Assembly: GCA_023129715.1 (NCBI GenBank)
Contig: JAGMBO010000006.1
Coordinates: 1-39,833, forward strand
From: Candidatus Eiseniibacteriota bacterium
Lineage (GTDB): Bacteria; Eisenbacteria; RBG-16-71-46; CAIMUX01; WJJG01
Direction: 5' to 3'
DNA length: 39,833 nt
Position 1 is the stretch's first letter; every line of letters starts with the position of its first letter. The position numbers were made by a program, and so were the translations under genes. Below the pieces are notes generated by a model. It ran no database searches. It worked only from the letters and a program-made list of their open reading frames with translations, and was not told the DNA's origin. Shown piece by piece: positions 15,494 to 23,510 of this stretch.

Positions 15494-17335
15494 GTGACCC
15501 AGCAGGAAAACAACGGCAAGGACCACGCAGAACCCATCCCCGCACCCGCCGCGGATGCCGCCGCGCCGGCTGCGCAGAACAACTCACCGGCTACGCAGAA
15601 CAACGCGTCGGCTCCGCAGGACAACGCGCCGGAGGGGCAGGACAACGCGGCGGGGGATCGGAGTGGCACTGGAGACTTCCGTCTCGGCCAGCGCGTCTGG
15701 GGCCCCATCTTGCGTATGACCGAGAATCATGCCGTCGTCAGCCTGAGCGAGCAGGGTCTTGCCGAGGGCACACTCGACTTGGTTCATCTGCGCGATGATT
15801 TCGGCAATCTCAGTGTCGCCGAAGGGGATGAGGTGCAAGCCTTCGTCGTCAAGCTCGAACCGGCGATCAAGCTCGCTCCCAGCCTCTACCCTCCCGCGGC
15901 CGAGGTCATGCGCCGCCTGCGCGAGGCAATGGATCACGATGCCGCGGTGCGCGGCCGGGTCACCGGAGTCAATCGCGGAGGCCTCGACGTGCAGATCGAC
16001 GGCCGCCGCGCATTCTGCCCCTATTCGCAAATCGAGCTCGCCCGCTGTGAAGACCCCACGATCTACCTCAATCACATCCTCGACTTCCGCGTCCTGGAAC
16101 TGGAGGAAGAGAAGAGGCGCATCGTCCTCTCGCGCCGCGCGATTCTCGAGGAGGAGCGCAAGGAGAAGCTCAGTGAGCTGCGCGGGCAGCTCAAGGCGGG
16201 GGCCGAGTTCGAGGGTGTCGTCCGGCGTCTACAGCCCTTCGGGGCCTTCGTCGATATCGGCAACGGTGTCGAGGGCCTCGTGCATGTCTCGGAGATTTCC
16301 TACGACCGCCTCGACCATCCCAGCGAGGTTCTGCGCGAGGGCGAGAAAATCCGCGTCAAGGTTCTCGATGTCTCGCCTGGCAAGGGGGGCCGTGATCGCA
16401 TCAAGCTCTCGCTGAAAGCGACGATCCCTGACCCCTGGACGCAGGTCACCGAACTGTTCCACGAACGCGACATCGTCACCGGCATCGTGGTGCGGGTCAT
16501 CGATTTCGGGGCCTTCGTGAAGCTGCATCCCGGCATCGAGGGGCTCCTGCACGTCTCGCAGTACAAGCCGCGCGGGGCGGGTGACGCCCCCCCGACACCG
16601 CCGGCCGCCGCGCAGCAGGCACCCGTGACCGATACCGGCGGGGCGACCGCGGAACCTGCCACCGAGGCAGCCGTGACCGATGCCGGCGGGGCGACCGCGA
16701 AACCTGCCACCGAGGCGCCCGTGGCCGATGCCGGCGGGACGACCGCGGAACCTGCCACCGAGGCAGCCGTGGCCGATACCGGCGGGGCGGCGGCGGTGTC
16801 CGATGCGACTCCGAAGGCGGGCGAGGAGATCACCGTCCGGATCACCCGCATCGATGCCCAGCGCCGGCGCATCTCGCTTGCACTGCGCGATGAGGATCGT
16901 CCCGACCAGCCCAGAGTCGATCACGACGCCATCGTTGGCGAGACGGTCGAGGGGGTCGTGCGCTCGATCAAGCGCTACGGGGTCTTTCTCGACCTGCCCT
17001 CTCTCGGGTCGTGGGTCAGCGGGCTGCTGCCGAGTTCGGAAACTCCCTTTGGGCGCGAGACGAACATTGCCCGCAAGTTCAACGAGGGAGACAAGATACG
17101 GGTTGTGATCATCGAGGTCGATGAACGCGGAAGGATCCGTCTGAGCCAGCGACGCCTCATCGAACGCGAGGAGCGGGGTGCGGCGGGCGGCCGGGCCGCA
17201 GGCGGCAAGGGCGTCTCGACGGCGCCCCCCGGCGGGTTCAACCTGATCGCTGAGGCCTTTCAGCGGGCCGAGCAGCGCCGCAAGAGCAAGAGCGGGGAAC
17301 AAGAAGGCAGCGAACAGAAAACCGAAGAAGGCTAG
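15494..17335 (+). CDS. S1-domain RNA-binding protein, ribosomal protein S1-like (five S1 domains)
   Basis: A 613-residue protein with five S1 OB-fold domains, as in bacterial ribosomal protein S1. The GTG at 15494 has GGAGGA seven bases upstream and is preferred to the ATG at 15476, which has a weak site. The N-terminus holds a Gln/Asn-rich repeat. S1 domains begin near FRLGQRVWGPILRM, AVRGRVTGVNRGGLDVQIDGRRAFCPYSQIE, EFEGVVRRLQPFGAFVDI, DIVTGIVVRVIDFGAFVKL and ETVEGVVRSIKRYGVFLDL. The third is the most canonical (GLVHVSEIS). The fourth is split: between GIEGLLHVSQ and EEITVRITRI stands an insertion of ~75 residues, mostly a 16-residue tandem repeat. The C-terminus is basic and Gly/Ser-rich. 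It could be RpsA itself or a paralogue; infA upstream favours a translation role. Confidence 0.85.
   Translation: MTQQENNGKDHAEPIPAPAADAAAPAAQNNSPATQNNASAPQDNAPEGQDNAAGDRSGTGDFRLGQRVWGPILRMTENHAVVSLSEQGLAEGTLDLVHLRDDFGNLSVAEGDEVQAFVVKLEPAIKLAPSLYPPAAEVMRRLREAMDHDAAVRGRVTGVNRGGLDVQIDGRRAFCPYSQIELARCEDPTIYLNHILDFRVLELEEEKRRIVLSRRAILEEERKEKLSELRGQLKAGAEFEGVVRRLQPFGAFVDIGNGVEGLVHVSEISYDRLDHPSEVLREGEKIRVKVLDVSPGKGGRDRIKLSLKATIPDPWTQVTELFHERDIVTGIVVRVIDFGAFVKLHPGIEGLLHVSQYKPRGAGDAPPTPPAAAQQAPVTDTGGATAEPATEAAVTDAGGATAKPATEAPVADAGGTTAEPATEAAVADTGGAAAVSDATPKAGEEITVRITRIDAQRRRISLALRDEDRPDQPRVDHDAIVGETVEGVVRSIKRYGVFLDLPSLGSWVSGLLPSSETPFGRETNIARKFNEGDKIRVVIIEVDERGRIRLSQRRLIEREERGAAGGRAAGGKGVSTAPPGGFNLIAEAFQRAEQRRKSKSGEQEGSEQKTEEG
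15566..15649 (+). repeat. In-frame 21-base repeat (4 copies), S1 protein N-terminus
   Basis: Four diverged 21-base units encode heptapeptides PAAQNNS, PATQNNA, SAPQDNA and PEGQDNA. They lie in the disordered tail before the first S1 domain. Confidence 0.8.
16619..16795 (+). repeat. In-frame 48-base repeat (about 3.6 copies) inside an S1 domain
   Basis: Units start at 16619, 16667, 16715 and 16763, each 48 bases, encoding variants of the 16-mer APVTDTGGATAEPATE. The fourth is partial. The array occupies the loop between beta strands of the fourth S1 domain. Confidence 0.9.
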
Positions 17336-17344
17336 CCACCCGCT

Positions 17345-18136
17345 CTAGCCGCGCCACTCGAGGAAATACAGGTAGGACTCCATCCGTCTGCCGGGGCCAA
17401 GGGTTCTATCCATGCCTTCCGGCTCATAGACGACACTCTCCCGGCTCCAGGCCGACTGCCCGCCATCTTCCGCAACCCGGGCCTCCAGCAACGCCTCGAA
17501 CTCGGGACAGGGTTCGGTGGCCCAGTAGGCCACCAAGCCACCGGGGGCCAGGACCGCCTGCAATCGTGCGAACCCCTCGGGGTCATAGAGCCACGCATTG
17601 GCGGGCAGGCTGAGCCACGTCGGTCCATTATCGATGTCGAGCAGCACGAGATAATAGGCCCCGAGCCCGGCCGGGCGGCCGCCCCGGCGGGCGGCCTCCA
17701 GGAAGCCTCGCAGATCGCCGACATGCACCGAAACGCGGGCGTCGGCCAGCGCCCGGCCGTTGAGCTCAGCAAGCTCCCGACGGTTCCAGGCGACGACCTG
17801 AGGGAAAAGCTCGACGACATCGACCCGGGCGACCCCGGGCTGCGCCAGAAGCGCGCGTAGGGTCAGGCCGAGTCCCAAACCGGCGACCATGACGCGGCAG
17901 CCAGGCTGGGATCGCGAGCCTTCTTGTACGTCCGGACCCTGGTGGGCCCTCCGGCCCTCCCAGACCGCCAGACCCCGTTGCGCGAGCCGCCGCTCGCTCT
18001 CGGCCGCATCGCTGTCCATCAGGAAGGCGCCATCGAGGATCAGCGCGGCTCCCGGATGGGGGGCGCTGCGCAGCTGAAGGGCCAGCTCGCCCCAGGGGGT
18101 CTGTGCACGCAGGCTGCGCGTCTCGAAAGGCTCCAT
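17345..18136 (-). CDS. Spermidine-synthase-fold (class I SAM methyltransferase-like) protein
   Basis: A 263-residue protein, taking the ATG complementary to 18134-18136, where family-like sequence begins (MEPFETRSLRAQTPWGELAL); the frame continues upstream to 18328 without support. It has the layout of spermidine synthase-like proteins: an N-terminal beta region with LILDGAFLMDSDAAESE, motif I VMVAGLGLGLTLRALL, the acidic strand VDVVELFPQVVAWNR, then VSVHVGDLRGFLE and YYLVLLDIDNGPTWLS. The spermidine-synthase catalytic Asp-Asp pattern and polyamine site are not evident, so the substrate is unknown; many such proteins are unclassified methyltransferase relatives. It converges on the S1 gene with only nine bases between stops. 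Confidence 0.7.
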   Translation of the reverse strand: MEPFETRSLRAQTPWGELALQLRSAPHPGAALILDGAFLMDSDAAESERRLAQRGLAVWEGRRAHQGPDVQEGSRSQPGCRVMVAGLGLGLTLRALLAQPGVARVDVVELFPQVVAWNRRELAELNGRALADARVSVHVGDLRGFLEAARRGGRPAGLGAYYLVLLDIDNGPTWLSLPANAWLYDPEGFARLQAVLAPGGLVAYWATEPCPEFEALLEARVAEDGGQSAWSRESVVYEPEGMDRTLGPGRRMESYLYFLEWRG

Positions 18137-18286
18137 CGATCCGCCCAATCGACTCTCCGGCCCGCGGTCCCCCAAGCGAACATCGCGGCATTGCGTTCGG
18201 GGATGGCAAGCGACTAGACTCCCCGCATTAGATCTCTGACGGCGAACGGGCCTCACAGGGCCCAAGGTGATCAAAGGAGCCCCGGA

Positions 18287-19657
18287 ATGAGCTTGGTTCG
18301 CCCGGCCCCGCGGGGTCGACCCGACCACCAGACGCGCCCCCCCAGGAACCCCCTGCTGCTCCCTCTCGCCCTGATTCTCGGCGGCATGCTCATGGGTTTC
18401 CTACCGGGCAGCGTGACGAGTGCCAGCGGCCAAGTCGAGACCGAGGCCGGCGGCCAGGTCGAGACCGAGACCGGCGGCCAAGTCGAGACCGAGGCCGGCA
18501 GGCGGGCCGAGGGTGCCGCCGGCGACGCCGTGCCCCAGACCGCACCGCCCCCCCCCGAGATCGAGGCGCGGGATACGCCCAGCGACCGGGGTGAGAATAT
18601 CACCGTCACCTGGACCCCACCGCCCGAGGACACCGGCGTCGGCGGCCCGGTGTTCGGCTATCGCATCGAGCGCGGCCTCTCCCCCGAGGGCCCTTTCGAG
18701 CATATCGGCCAGGCCTCTCCCGGCGCCACGCGCTACGACGATACCAATGTCGCCGACGGTCTCCCCTACTACTACCGAGTGATCACGCTCACCGCCTCCG
18801 CCGAGGGCACCTCGGGTATCGGCGGCCCGGCCATCGCCGCGCCGCAGTGGATCAACACAAACCAATGGAACGTCTTCATCGTCCTGGCCCTGCTGCTCGG
18901 CTTCAACCTCTACTTCATTGAGCACATCAAGGCGGGGGGCAAGCCCTTCATCCGCAAGATCGCCGGACTCGAGGCGATCAACGAGGCGGTCGGGCGGGCG
19001 ACGGAGATGGGCCGTCCGATCCTCTTCGTCCCCGGAATCCAGGACATGAATGACATTCAGACCGTCGCCGGGGTCACGATCCTCAGCTACATCGCCCGCA
19101 CGGTGGCCGAGTACGACTCGCGCCTGGTCGTGCCGACCAGCCGCGCGCTGGTGATGACCACCGCGCGCGAGACGGTCAAGGAGGCTTTCCTCGCCGCCGG
19201 GCGCCCCGAGTCCTATGACGAGAGCTCGATCTACTATATCACCGACGAGCAGTTCGGCTATGTCGCTGGCGTCAATGGTTACATGGTGCGCGAGAAACCG
19301 GCGACCTGCTTCTACATGGGCGCCTTTTTCGCCGAGAGCCTGATCCTCGCCGAGACGGGCAACTCGATCGGGGCGATCCAGGTCGCCGGCACCGCCATGC
19401 CGGCACAGCTGCCCTTCTTCGTCGCCGCCTGCGACTACACTCTGATCGGCGAAGAGCTATTCGCCGCCAGCGCCTATCTTTCCGGCGAGCCGAAACAGCT
19501 CGGCAGCATCAAGGGCCAGGATGTCGGGAAGTTCATCGGCATGCTCTCGGTCGCCGTGGGCGTGCTCGTGCTGTCGATTGCGATGATCACCGGTTGGGAT
19601 CCGCTAGTCCGCGTGGCGGAGTGGATCCGCATCTTCTGGTCTACGGAGCTTGCGTAA
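18287..19657 (+). CDS. Fn3 plus DUF6754-like membrane protein (first gene of membrane cassette)
   Basis: A 456-residue membrane protein with a clear AAAGGAG ribosome site. A signal or first membrane helix lies at ~21-47. A Gly-Gln-Val-Glu repeat (three octads) follows, then one fibronectin type III domain at ~88-186 (ITVTWTPP, FGYRIERG, YYYRVITLTA). A membrane helix spans ~193-212 and a conserved cytoplasmic region ~215-420 includes GRPILFVPGIQDMNDIQTVAGVTILSYIA, YYITDEQFGYVAGVNGYMVREKPATCFYMGAFFAESLILAETG and GTAMPAQLPFFVAACDYTLIGEELFAASAYLS. A last helix lies near 425-445. The layout and conserved blocks fit the uncharacterised DUF6754 family as I know it. It overlaps the next start by one base (TAATG). 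Role unknown; it is presumably the central subunit of a complex. Confidence 0.8.
   Translation: MSLVRPAPRGRPDHQTRPPRNPLLLPLALILGGMLMGFLPGSVTSASGQVETEAGGQVETETGGQVETEAGRRAEGAAGDAVPQTAPPPPEIEARDTPSDRGENITVTWTPPPEDTGVGGPVFGYRIERGLSPEGPFEHIGQASPGATRYDDTNVADGLPYYYRVITLTASAEGTSGIGGPAIAAPQWINTNQWNVFIVLALLLGFNLYFIEHIKAGGKPFIRKIAGLEAINEAVGRATEMGRPILFVPGIQDMNDIQTVAGVTILSYIARTVAEYDSRLVVPTSRALVMTTARETVKEAFLAAGRPESYDESSIYYITDEQFGYVAGVNGYMVREKPATCFYMGAFFAESLILAETGNSIGAIQVAGTAMPAQLPFFVAACDYTLIGEELFAASAYLSGEPKQLGSIKGQDVGKFIGMLSVAVGVLVLSIAMITGWDPLVRVAEWIRIFWSTELA
18428..18499 (+). repeat. In-frame 24-base repeat (3 copies)
   Basis: Three nearly identical 24-base units at 18428, 18452 and 18476 encode GQVETEAG, GQVETETG and GQVETEAG between the signal helix and the Fn3 domain. 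Confidence 0.9.
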
Positions 19658-20337
19658 TGAAGCGAACGATTCCCCTGCTGATCACGGGCGTTGTCGGAAC
19701 CGTGCTGGTTGTCGCCTATTTCATTCCCCATCCGCCGTTCGACAGCCTGCGCGAGGATTTCAGCATCTTCTTCGACATCATCGCCTCGGTCGCCTTCATC
19801 CTCGGCGGCGGCAACCTGATCCGCATGCACGGCAGTCGGATCTCGCGCAAGGAGAGCAACTGGCCCTACAGCGTCGTCACCGTGCTCGGCTTCTTGCTGA
19901 CGCTGTTCGTGGGCCTGACCAAGCTGGGCAACCCGAACGGATTCCTGGGGTCTTCGGTCACCACGTCGGGCAGCTACTTCTACGCGGCCTATGAATACAT
20001 CTTCCGGCCGGCGGCGGCGACGATGTTCGCCCTGCTGGCGTTCTACGTCGCCTCTGCGTCGTTTCGGGCTTTCCGGGCCAAGAACGCCGAGGCAACGATT
20101 CTGCTGCTGGTGGCATTCATTGTCTTGATCGGACGCACATTCGTCGGAGAGCTGCTGACGAGCTGGCTACCCGACTCCCTGCACTTCCTGACGATTCCCT
20201 ACCTGGTCGAGAAGATCATGGTGGTGCTCAACTTCGCCGGCAACCGCGCGATCATGATCGGCATCGCGCTGGGGATCGTCTCGACGTCGCTGAAGGTCAT
20301 CATCGGCATCGACCGCTCGTATCTGGGATCGGGCTAG
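19657..20337 (+). CDS. Polytopic membrane protein, second gene of membrane cassette
   Basis: A 226-residue protein whose ATG overlaps the upstream stop (TAATG), implying coupled translation. About six hydrophobic segments are visible: residues ~4-22, 36-50, 70-88, 115-135, 140-160 and 195-215. Charged loops include RMHGSRISRKES and a conserved-looking GLTKLGNPNGFLGSS. I recognise no named family and see no catalytic motif. Its neighbours are all membrane proteins on the same strand with gaps of at most about 60 bases, so it probably works in a complex with them. Confidence 0.75.
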   Translation: MKRTIPLLITGVVGTVLVVAYFIPHPPFDSLREDFSIFFDIIASVAFILGGGNLIRMHGSRISRKESNWPYSVVTVLGFLLTLFVGLTKLGNPNGFLGSSVTTSGSYFYAAYEYIFRPAAATMFALLAFYVASASFRAFRAKNAEATILLLVAFIVLIGRTFVGELLTSWLPDSLHFLTIPYLVEKIMVVLNFAGNRAIMIGIALGIVSTSLKVIIGIDRSYLGSG

Positions 20338-20391
20338 GCTGCGGCCGACCGCCCGCCGGTGCGCCTGCCGGGCGAGCGAGAGGAGATCGAA

Positions 20392-21294
20392 GTGAGCCGC
20401 TTCATGACGATTGTCGAGAAGCTCGACACTCTGGACAAGCGCTGGGTGTTCCTGGTCGTCGGCCTGGCGGTGGTTGTCTCGACCATCTTCCGGCTGACGT
20501 TCCCCGAGCGGCCCACGCCGATGGTGTGCGCGATCTACGAGAAGATCGAGAGCCTGCCCGAGGGATCCCGGGTGCTGTTGCCCTTCGACTACGACCCGGG
20601 CAGCGAGCCCGAACTCCAGCCGATGGCGGACGCCTTCGTGCGCCACTGCTGCGAGAAGGGACTGGTGATGTACTTCATCGCCCTCTGGCCCCTGGGCCAG
20701 AACATGGTCGATGGAGTGATCAGGCGGGTCCTGACCGTCGAGTACCCCGACCTAGAGTATGGCGTCGACTACGTGGATATGGGCTACAAGGCGGGTAACG
20801 AGGGAGTCATCGCGGTGATCCTCACCGACCTGAAGAAGCTCTACACGACCGATGCCCACGGCAGCTCGATCCAGCGGATCCCCATGATGGAAGGGATTTC
20901 GAATATCCGCAGCTTTGACCTGATCTTGAACATCAGCGCAGGCTACCCAGGCCTGAAGGAGTGGATCCAGTACGCGGGCACGCCGGGCAATATCCCCGTC
21001 GCGGGAGGCTGCACCGCGGTCCAAGCACCACTGCTCTACCCCTACCATCCCGAGCAGCTCCTCGGATTGATGGGCGGGATCAAGGCGGCGGCCGAGTACG
21101 AGGCGCTGCTTCTCCAGGGCTACCCGAAGTTCCGCAACGACAAGAATCGCTTCCAGACGGCGCTGACCCGGATGGGGCCGCAGACGATTGCGCACCTCTC
21201 GATCGTCTTCTTCATCATCCTGGGGAATATCACGTTCCAGATCCTCCGGCGCCGGCGGGCGCAGGAGCGCCAGTCACAGCAGAGGCAGGAGTAG
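20392..21294 (+). CDS. Bitopic membrane protein with large extracytoplasmic or cytoplasmic domain, third gene of cassette
   Basis: A 300-residue protein. I prefer GTG at 20392 (GAGGAGA seven bases upstream) to a GTG at 20359 or the ATG at 20404. One helix lies near residues 18-36 and another near 265-287, close to a basic RRRRAQE tail. The intervening ~225 residues form a soluble domain with SLPEGSRVLLPFDYDPGSEPELQPM, KGLVMYFIALWPLGQNM, YVDMGYKAGNEGVIAVI, SFDLILNISAGYPGLKEWIQY and a small-residue-rich VAGGCTAVQAPLLYPY. This may be an alpha/beta fold. No known family comes to mind. The following gene begins four bases after its stop. Confidence 0.75.
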   Translation: MSRFMTIVEKLDTLDKRWVFLVVGLAVVVSTIFRLTFPERPTPMVCAIYEKIESLPEGSRVLLPFDYDPGSEPELQPMADAFVRHCCEKGLVMYFIALWPLGQNMVDGVIRRVLTVEYPDLEYGVDYVDMGYKAGNEGVIAVILTDLKKLYTTDAHGSSIQRIPMMEGISNIRSFDLILNISAGYPGLKEWIQYAGTPGNIPVAGGCTAVQAPLLYPYHPEQLLGLMGGIKAAAEYEALLLQGYPKFRNDKNRFQTALTRMGPQTIAHLSIVFFIILGNITFQILRRRRAQERQSQQRQE

Positions 21295-21297
21295 GCG

Positions 21298-22095
21298 ATG
21301 AAGCGGATCATGTGGCTCGGGATTCTGGCGATCATCCTCCTGGTACTGGCCTTGCGCACCGCGCAGGGTCACATGCTCAACCCGTTCGACTCCTTCCACG
21401 GGTTCGGCACCTGGTTCGCCGCGCTGCTCACGCTGGCGATCATGAGCTTTCTCTACAACGACAATCCCGTCTACCGATTCGCGGAACACCTCTTCGTGGG
21501 AGTCTCGGCAGCTTACTGGATGGTGATGGGCTTCTGGTCGACGCTCGTGCCGAACCTCTTCGGGAAGCTCTGGCCGAGTCTAACGGCGAAGTTGTTCATC
21601 CCCGGAATCGCCGACCAGCCGCGCGATCCCCTCTGGTTTCTCTATTTCATCCCGCTCGTCTTCGGGATCCTGCTCCTGCTGCGCCTGGCGCCGAAAGGCG
21701 GGTATCTCTCGCGCTGGGCGTTGGCGCTGATCCTCGGGACTACTGCCGGGCTGCGGCTGATCGCCTTTCTAACCGCCGACTTCATGGGCCAGATTCGCGC
21801 GACGCTCAACTCCGTCGCCGGCTACGTGCATCCGTCGCTGCCCGGGGGAACCGGGGTGTTCAGCTTCGAGCAGATGTTCTGGGACGTCGTCTCCGTGATC
21901 GCGATCATGGCGGCCCTCTCCTACTTCTACTTCTCCAAGGAGCACAAGGGCAACTTCGGCCGCTTCTCGCGGGTCGGCATCTGGGTGCTGATGATCACCT
22001 TCGGGGCCGGCTTCGGCTACACGGTGATGGGGCGTATCGCGCTGCTGGTCGGACGGGTCGAGTTCCTGCTCGTCGACTGGCTCCACGTGCTCTAG
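21298..22095 (+). CDS. Polytopic membrane protein, fourth gene of cassette
   Basis: A 265-residue protein starting just after the preceding stop (TAGGCGATG). There are about seven or eight hydrophobic segments, the first at ~4-20 (IMWLGILAIILLVLAL). Motifs include HGFGTWFAALLTLAIMSFLYNDNPVYRFAEHLFVGVSAAYWMVMGFW, PRDPLWFLYFIPLVFGILLLLRL and the late GFGYTVMGRIALLVGRVEFLL. Family unknown to me. It completes the four-gene unit; the next gene is convergent after 41 bases, so the transcript ends here. Confidence 0.75.
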   Translation: MKRIMWLGILAIILLVLALRTAQGHMLNPFDSFHGFGTWFAALLTLAIMSFLYNDNPVYRFAEHLFVGVSAAYWMVMGFWSTLVPNLFGKLWPSLTAKLFIPGIADQPRDPLWFLYFIPLVFGILLLLRLAPKGGYLSRWALALILGTTAGLRLIAFLTADFMGQIRATLNSVAGYVHPSLPGGTGVFSFEQMFWDVVSVIAIMAALSYFYFSKEHKGNFGRFSRVGIWVLMITFGAGFGYTVMGRIALLVGRVEFLLVDWLHVL

Positions 22096-22136
22096 CGGTT
22101 CCGCCTCTCCCCCCGCAAGCTGCTGACGTAGTCCGG

Positions 22137-23375
22137 CTAGGAACGCGGCTCGACGCCCGCCGCCCCAACCCCCTTCAGGAACGTCGCCAGCTCATCGACC
22201 CGCCGCGCCCAGCCCGCCTCCTGGGCTGTGGCGATGCGGCGCGCCCGCAGGGGATCGTCGGGCTTCTCGGCCAGCGCCGCCTGCAAGGCGGCTTCCAGCT
22301 CCTCCTGCGTCGTATAGAGGTAGCAAAGCTCGCGGAACGCCTTGACCCCGCGCCGGAAGGCCCCGACGACCGGCAGCCCGGTCGCCAAGTACTCGTAGAG
22401 GGCCAAGCCCCGCTGAGGTTCCAGGTGGGGTTCGCGCCGGAAGGGGATCAGGATCAGATCGGCCGCGGCGAGAGAGGTCGCGACCTCCTCCTGGGGCAGC
22501 GGACCGCGGCGCACGACTCGTGCACCCGGTAGGCGCAGGAGAATCGCCTCGCCTTCATCATTGGCCTCACCCAAGAGTAGGAAGGTGAGGGCCGGCTCCA
22601 CGTCAAGGATGCGCTGCAGATCTTCGAAGCTGATCCGGGCATCGAAGCGCCCGACGAATGCGCCGATCCGCGCATCCGCGTTCAGGCCGAGCGCCTTGCG
22701 CGCCGCATTTCGCTGGGAAGCGGCGGGTGGCCGGAAGAGACCCAGATCGGCCCCATGCTCGATGACCGCGCTCGGCACACCGGGCCGCAGCAGGCGCCCC
22801 CACGAGCCGATCAGATAGCGGTTGACCGCCACCAGGCCATCGACCAACGGAAGGCCTTCCTCGAGCGCCTCTTCGTAGAGCGTCGCTGCCGCACGCGAGG
22901 GCGCGGTGGCGGGGAAATCCTCTTCGCAATCGAAGACCAGAGGACCGGCGAGCGCCTCGCGCAGCCGGGGAATCAATGCGGGGGGATAGACGATCGCCAT
23001 CTCCGGGAGCGCCTGATGGACTGCGCCGGCGGCGGCTTCCCGCGCTCCGCCCTGTGCGCCCGCGTGCGTCTCACTCCCCGTCGCACCGGCCAGGCCGCGG
23101 GCAACGACCTGAGTCACCCAGTGGATCTCCGCATCCCAGCCCACCCGGGTCGGCTCCCTCGGCTCTGGCTCTGCCGTTGCCTCATGCCCCAGCGCGGTCA
23201 GCCGCTCGGCGGGCCGCGTGGCGACGATCACCTCGTCATCAGCGGGCGGCCGGCTCGCGTTCCAGGGTTCGAGGTAAGTGACCTCATGGCCCGCATCGGC
23301 CAGGCCAAGCGCAATCTGCTGCTGCCTGCCCCGCAGTCCGGCGAACGGACGCGAGGCAACGATCATGACTCTCAT
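22137..23375 (-). CDS. GT-B glycosyltransferase (GT4-like)
   Basis: A 412-residue cytosolic glycosyltransferase, starting at the ATG complementary to 23373-23375 (GGGGAACC upstream), where the Rossmann fold begins (MRVMIVASRPFAGLRGRQQQIALGLADAGHEVTYLEPW). Later motifs are LVFDCEEDFPA, DGLVAVNRYLIGSWG, AVIEHGADLGLFRPP, RIGAFVGRFDARISFEDLQRIL, RVVRRGPLPQEEVATSLAAADLILIPF and LALYEYLATGLPVVG, matching the acceptor and donor halves. In place of the E-x7-E motif it has LYEYLATGLPV, as in many family-4/UDP-hexose transferases. Two further transferases lie upstream on the same strand, so a glycan locus is likely. Sugar specificity is not readable. Confidence 0.85.
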   Translation of the reverse strand: MRVMIVASRPFAGLRGRQQQIALGLADAGHEVTYLEPWNASRPPADDEVIVATRPAERLTALGHEATAEPEPREPTRVGWDAEIHWVTQVVARGLAGATGSETHAGAQGGAREAAAGAVHQALPEMAIVYPPALIPRLREALAGPLVFDCEEDFPATAPSRAAATLYEEALEEGLPLVDGLVAVNRYLIGSWGRLLRPGVPSAVIEHGADLGLFRPPAASQRNAARKALGLNADARIGAFVGRFDARISFEDLQRILDVEPALTFLLLGEANDEGEAILLRLPGARVVRRGPLPQEEVATSLAAADLILIPFRREPHLEPQRGLALYEYLATGLPVVGAFRRGVKAFRELCYLYTTQEELEAALQAALAEKPDDPLRARRIATAQEAGWARRVDELATFLKGVGAAGVEPRS

Positions 23376-23510
23376 CCGAGGTTCCCCACAGGTTGTGAGT
23401 AACTCGTTCCGGCCCGCGGGACGCGGCGAGCGCCCTCGCAGGGAATCTACAAGACTGAAACCTACTCGATTGTCGGGCGGCCGCAAGCGGTCTCGCGCAA
23501 TCTCGCCCGG

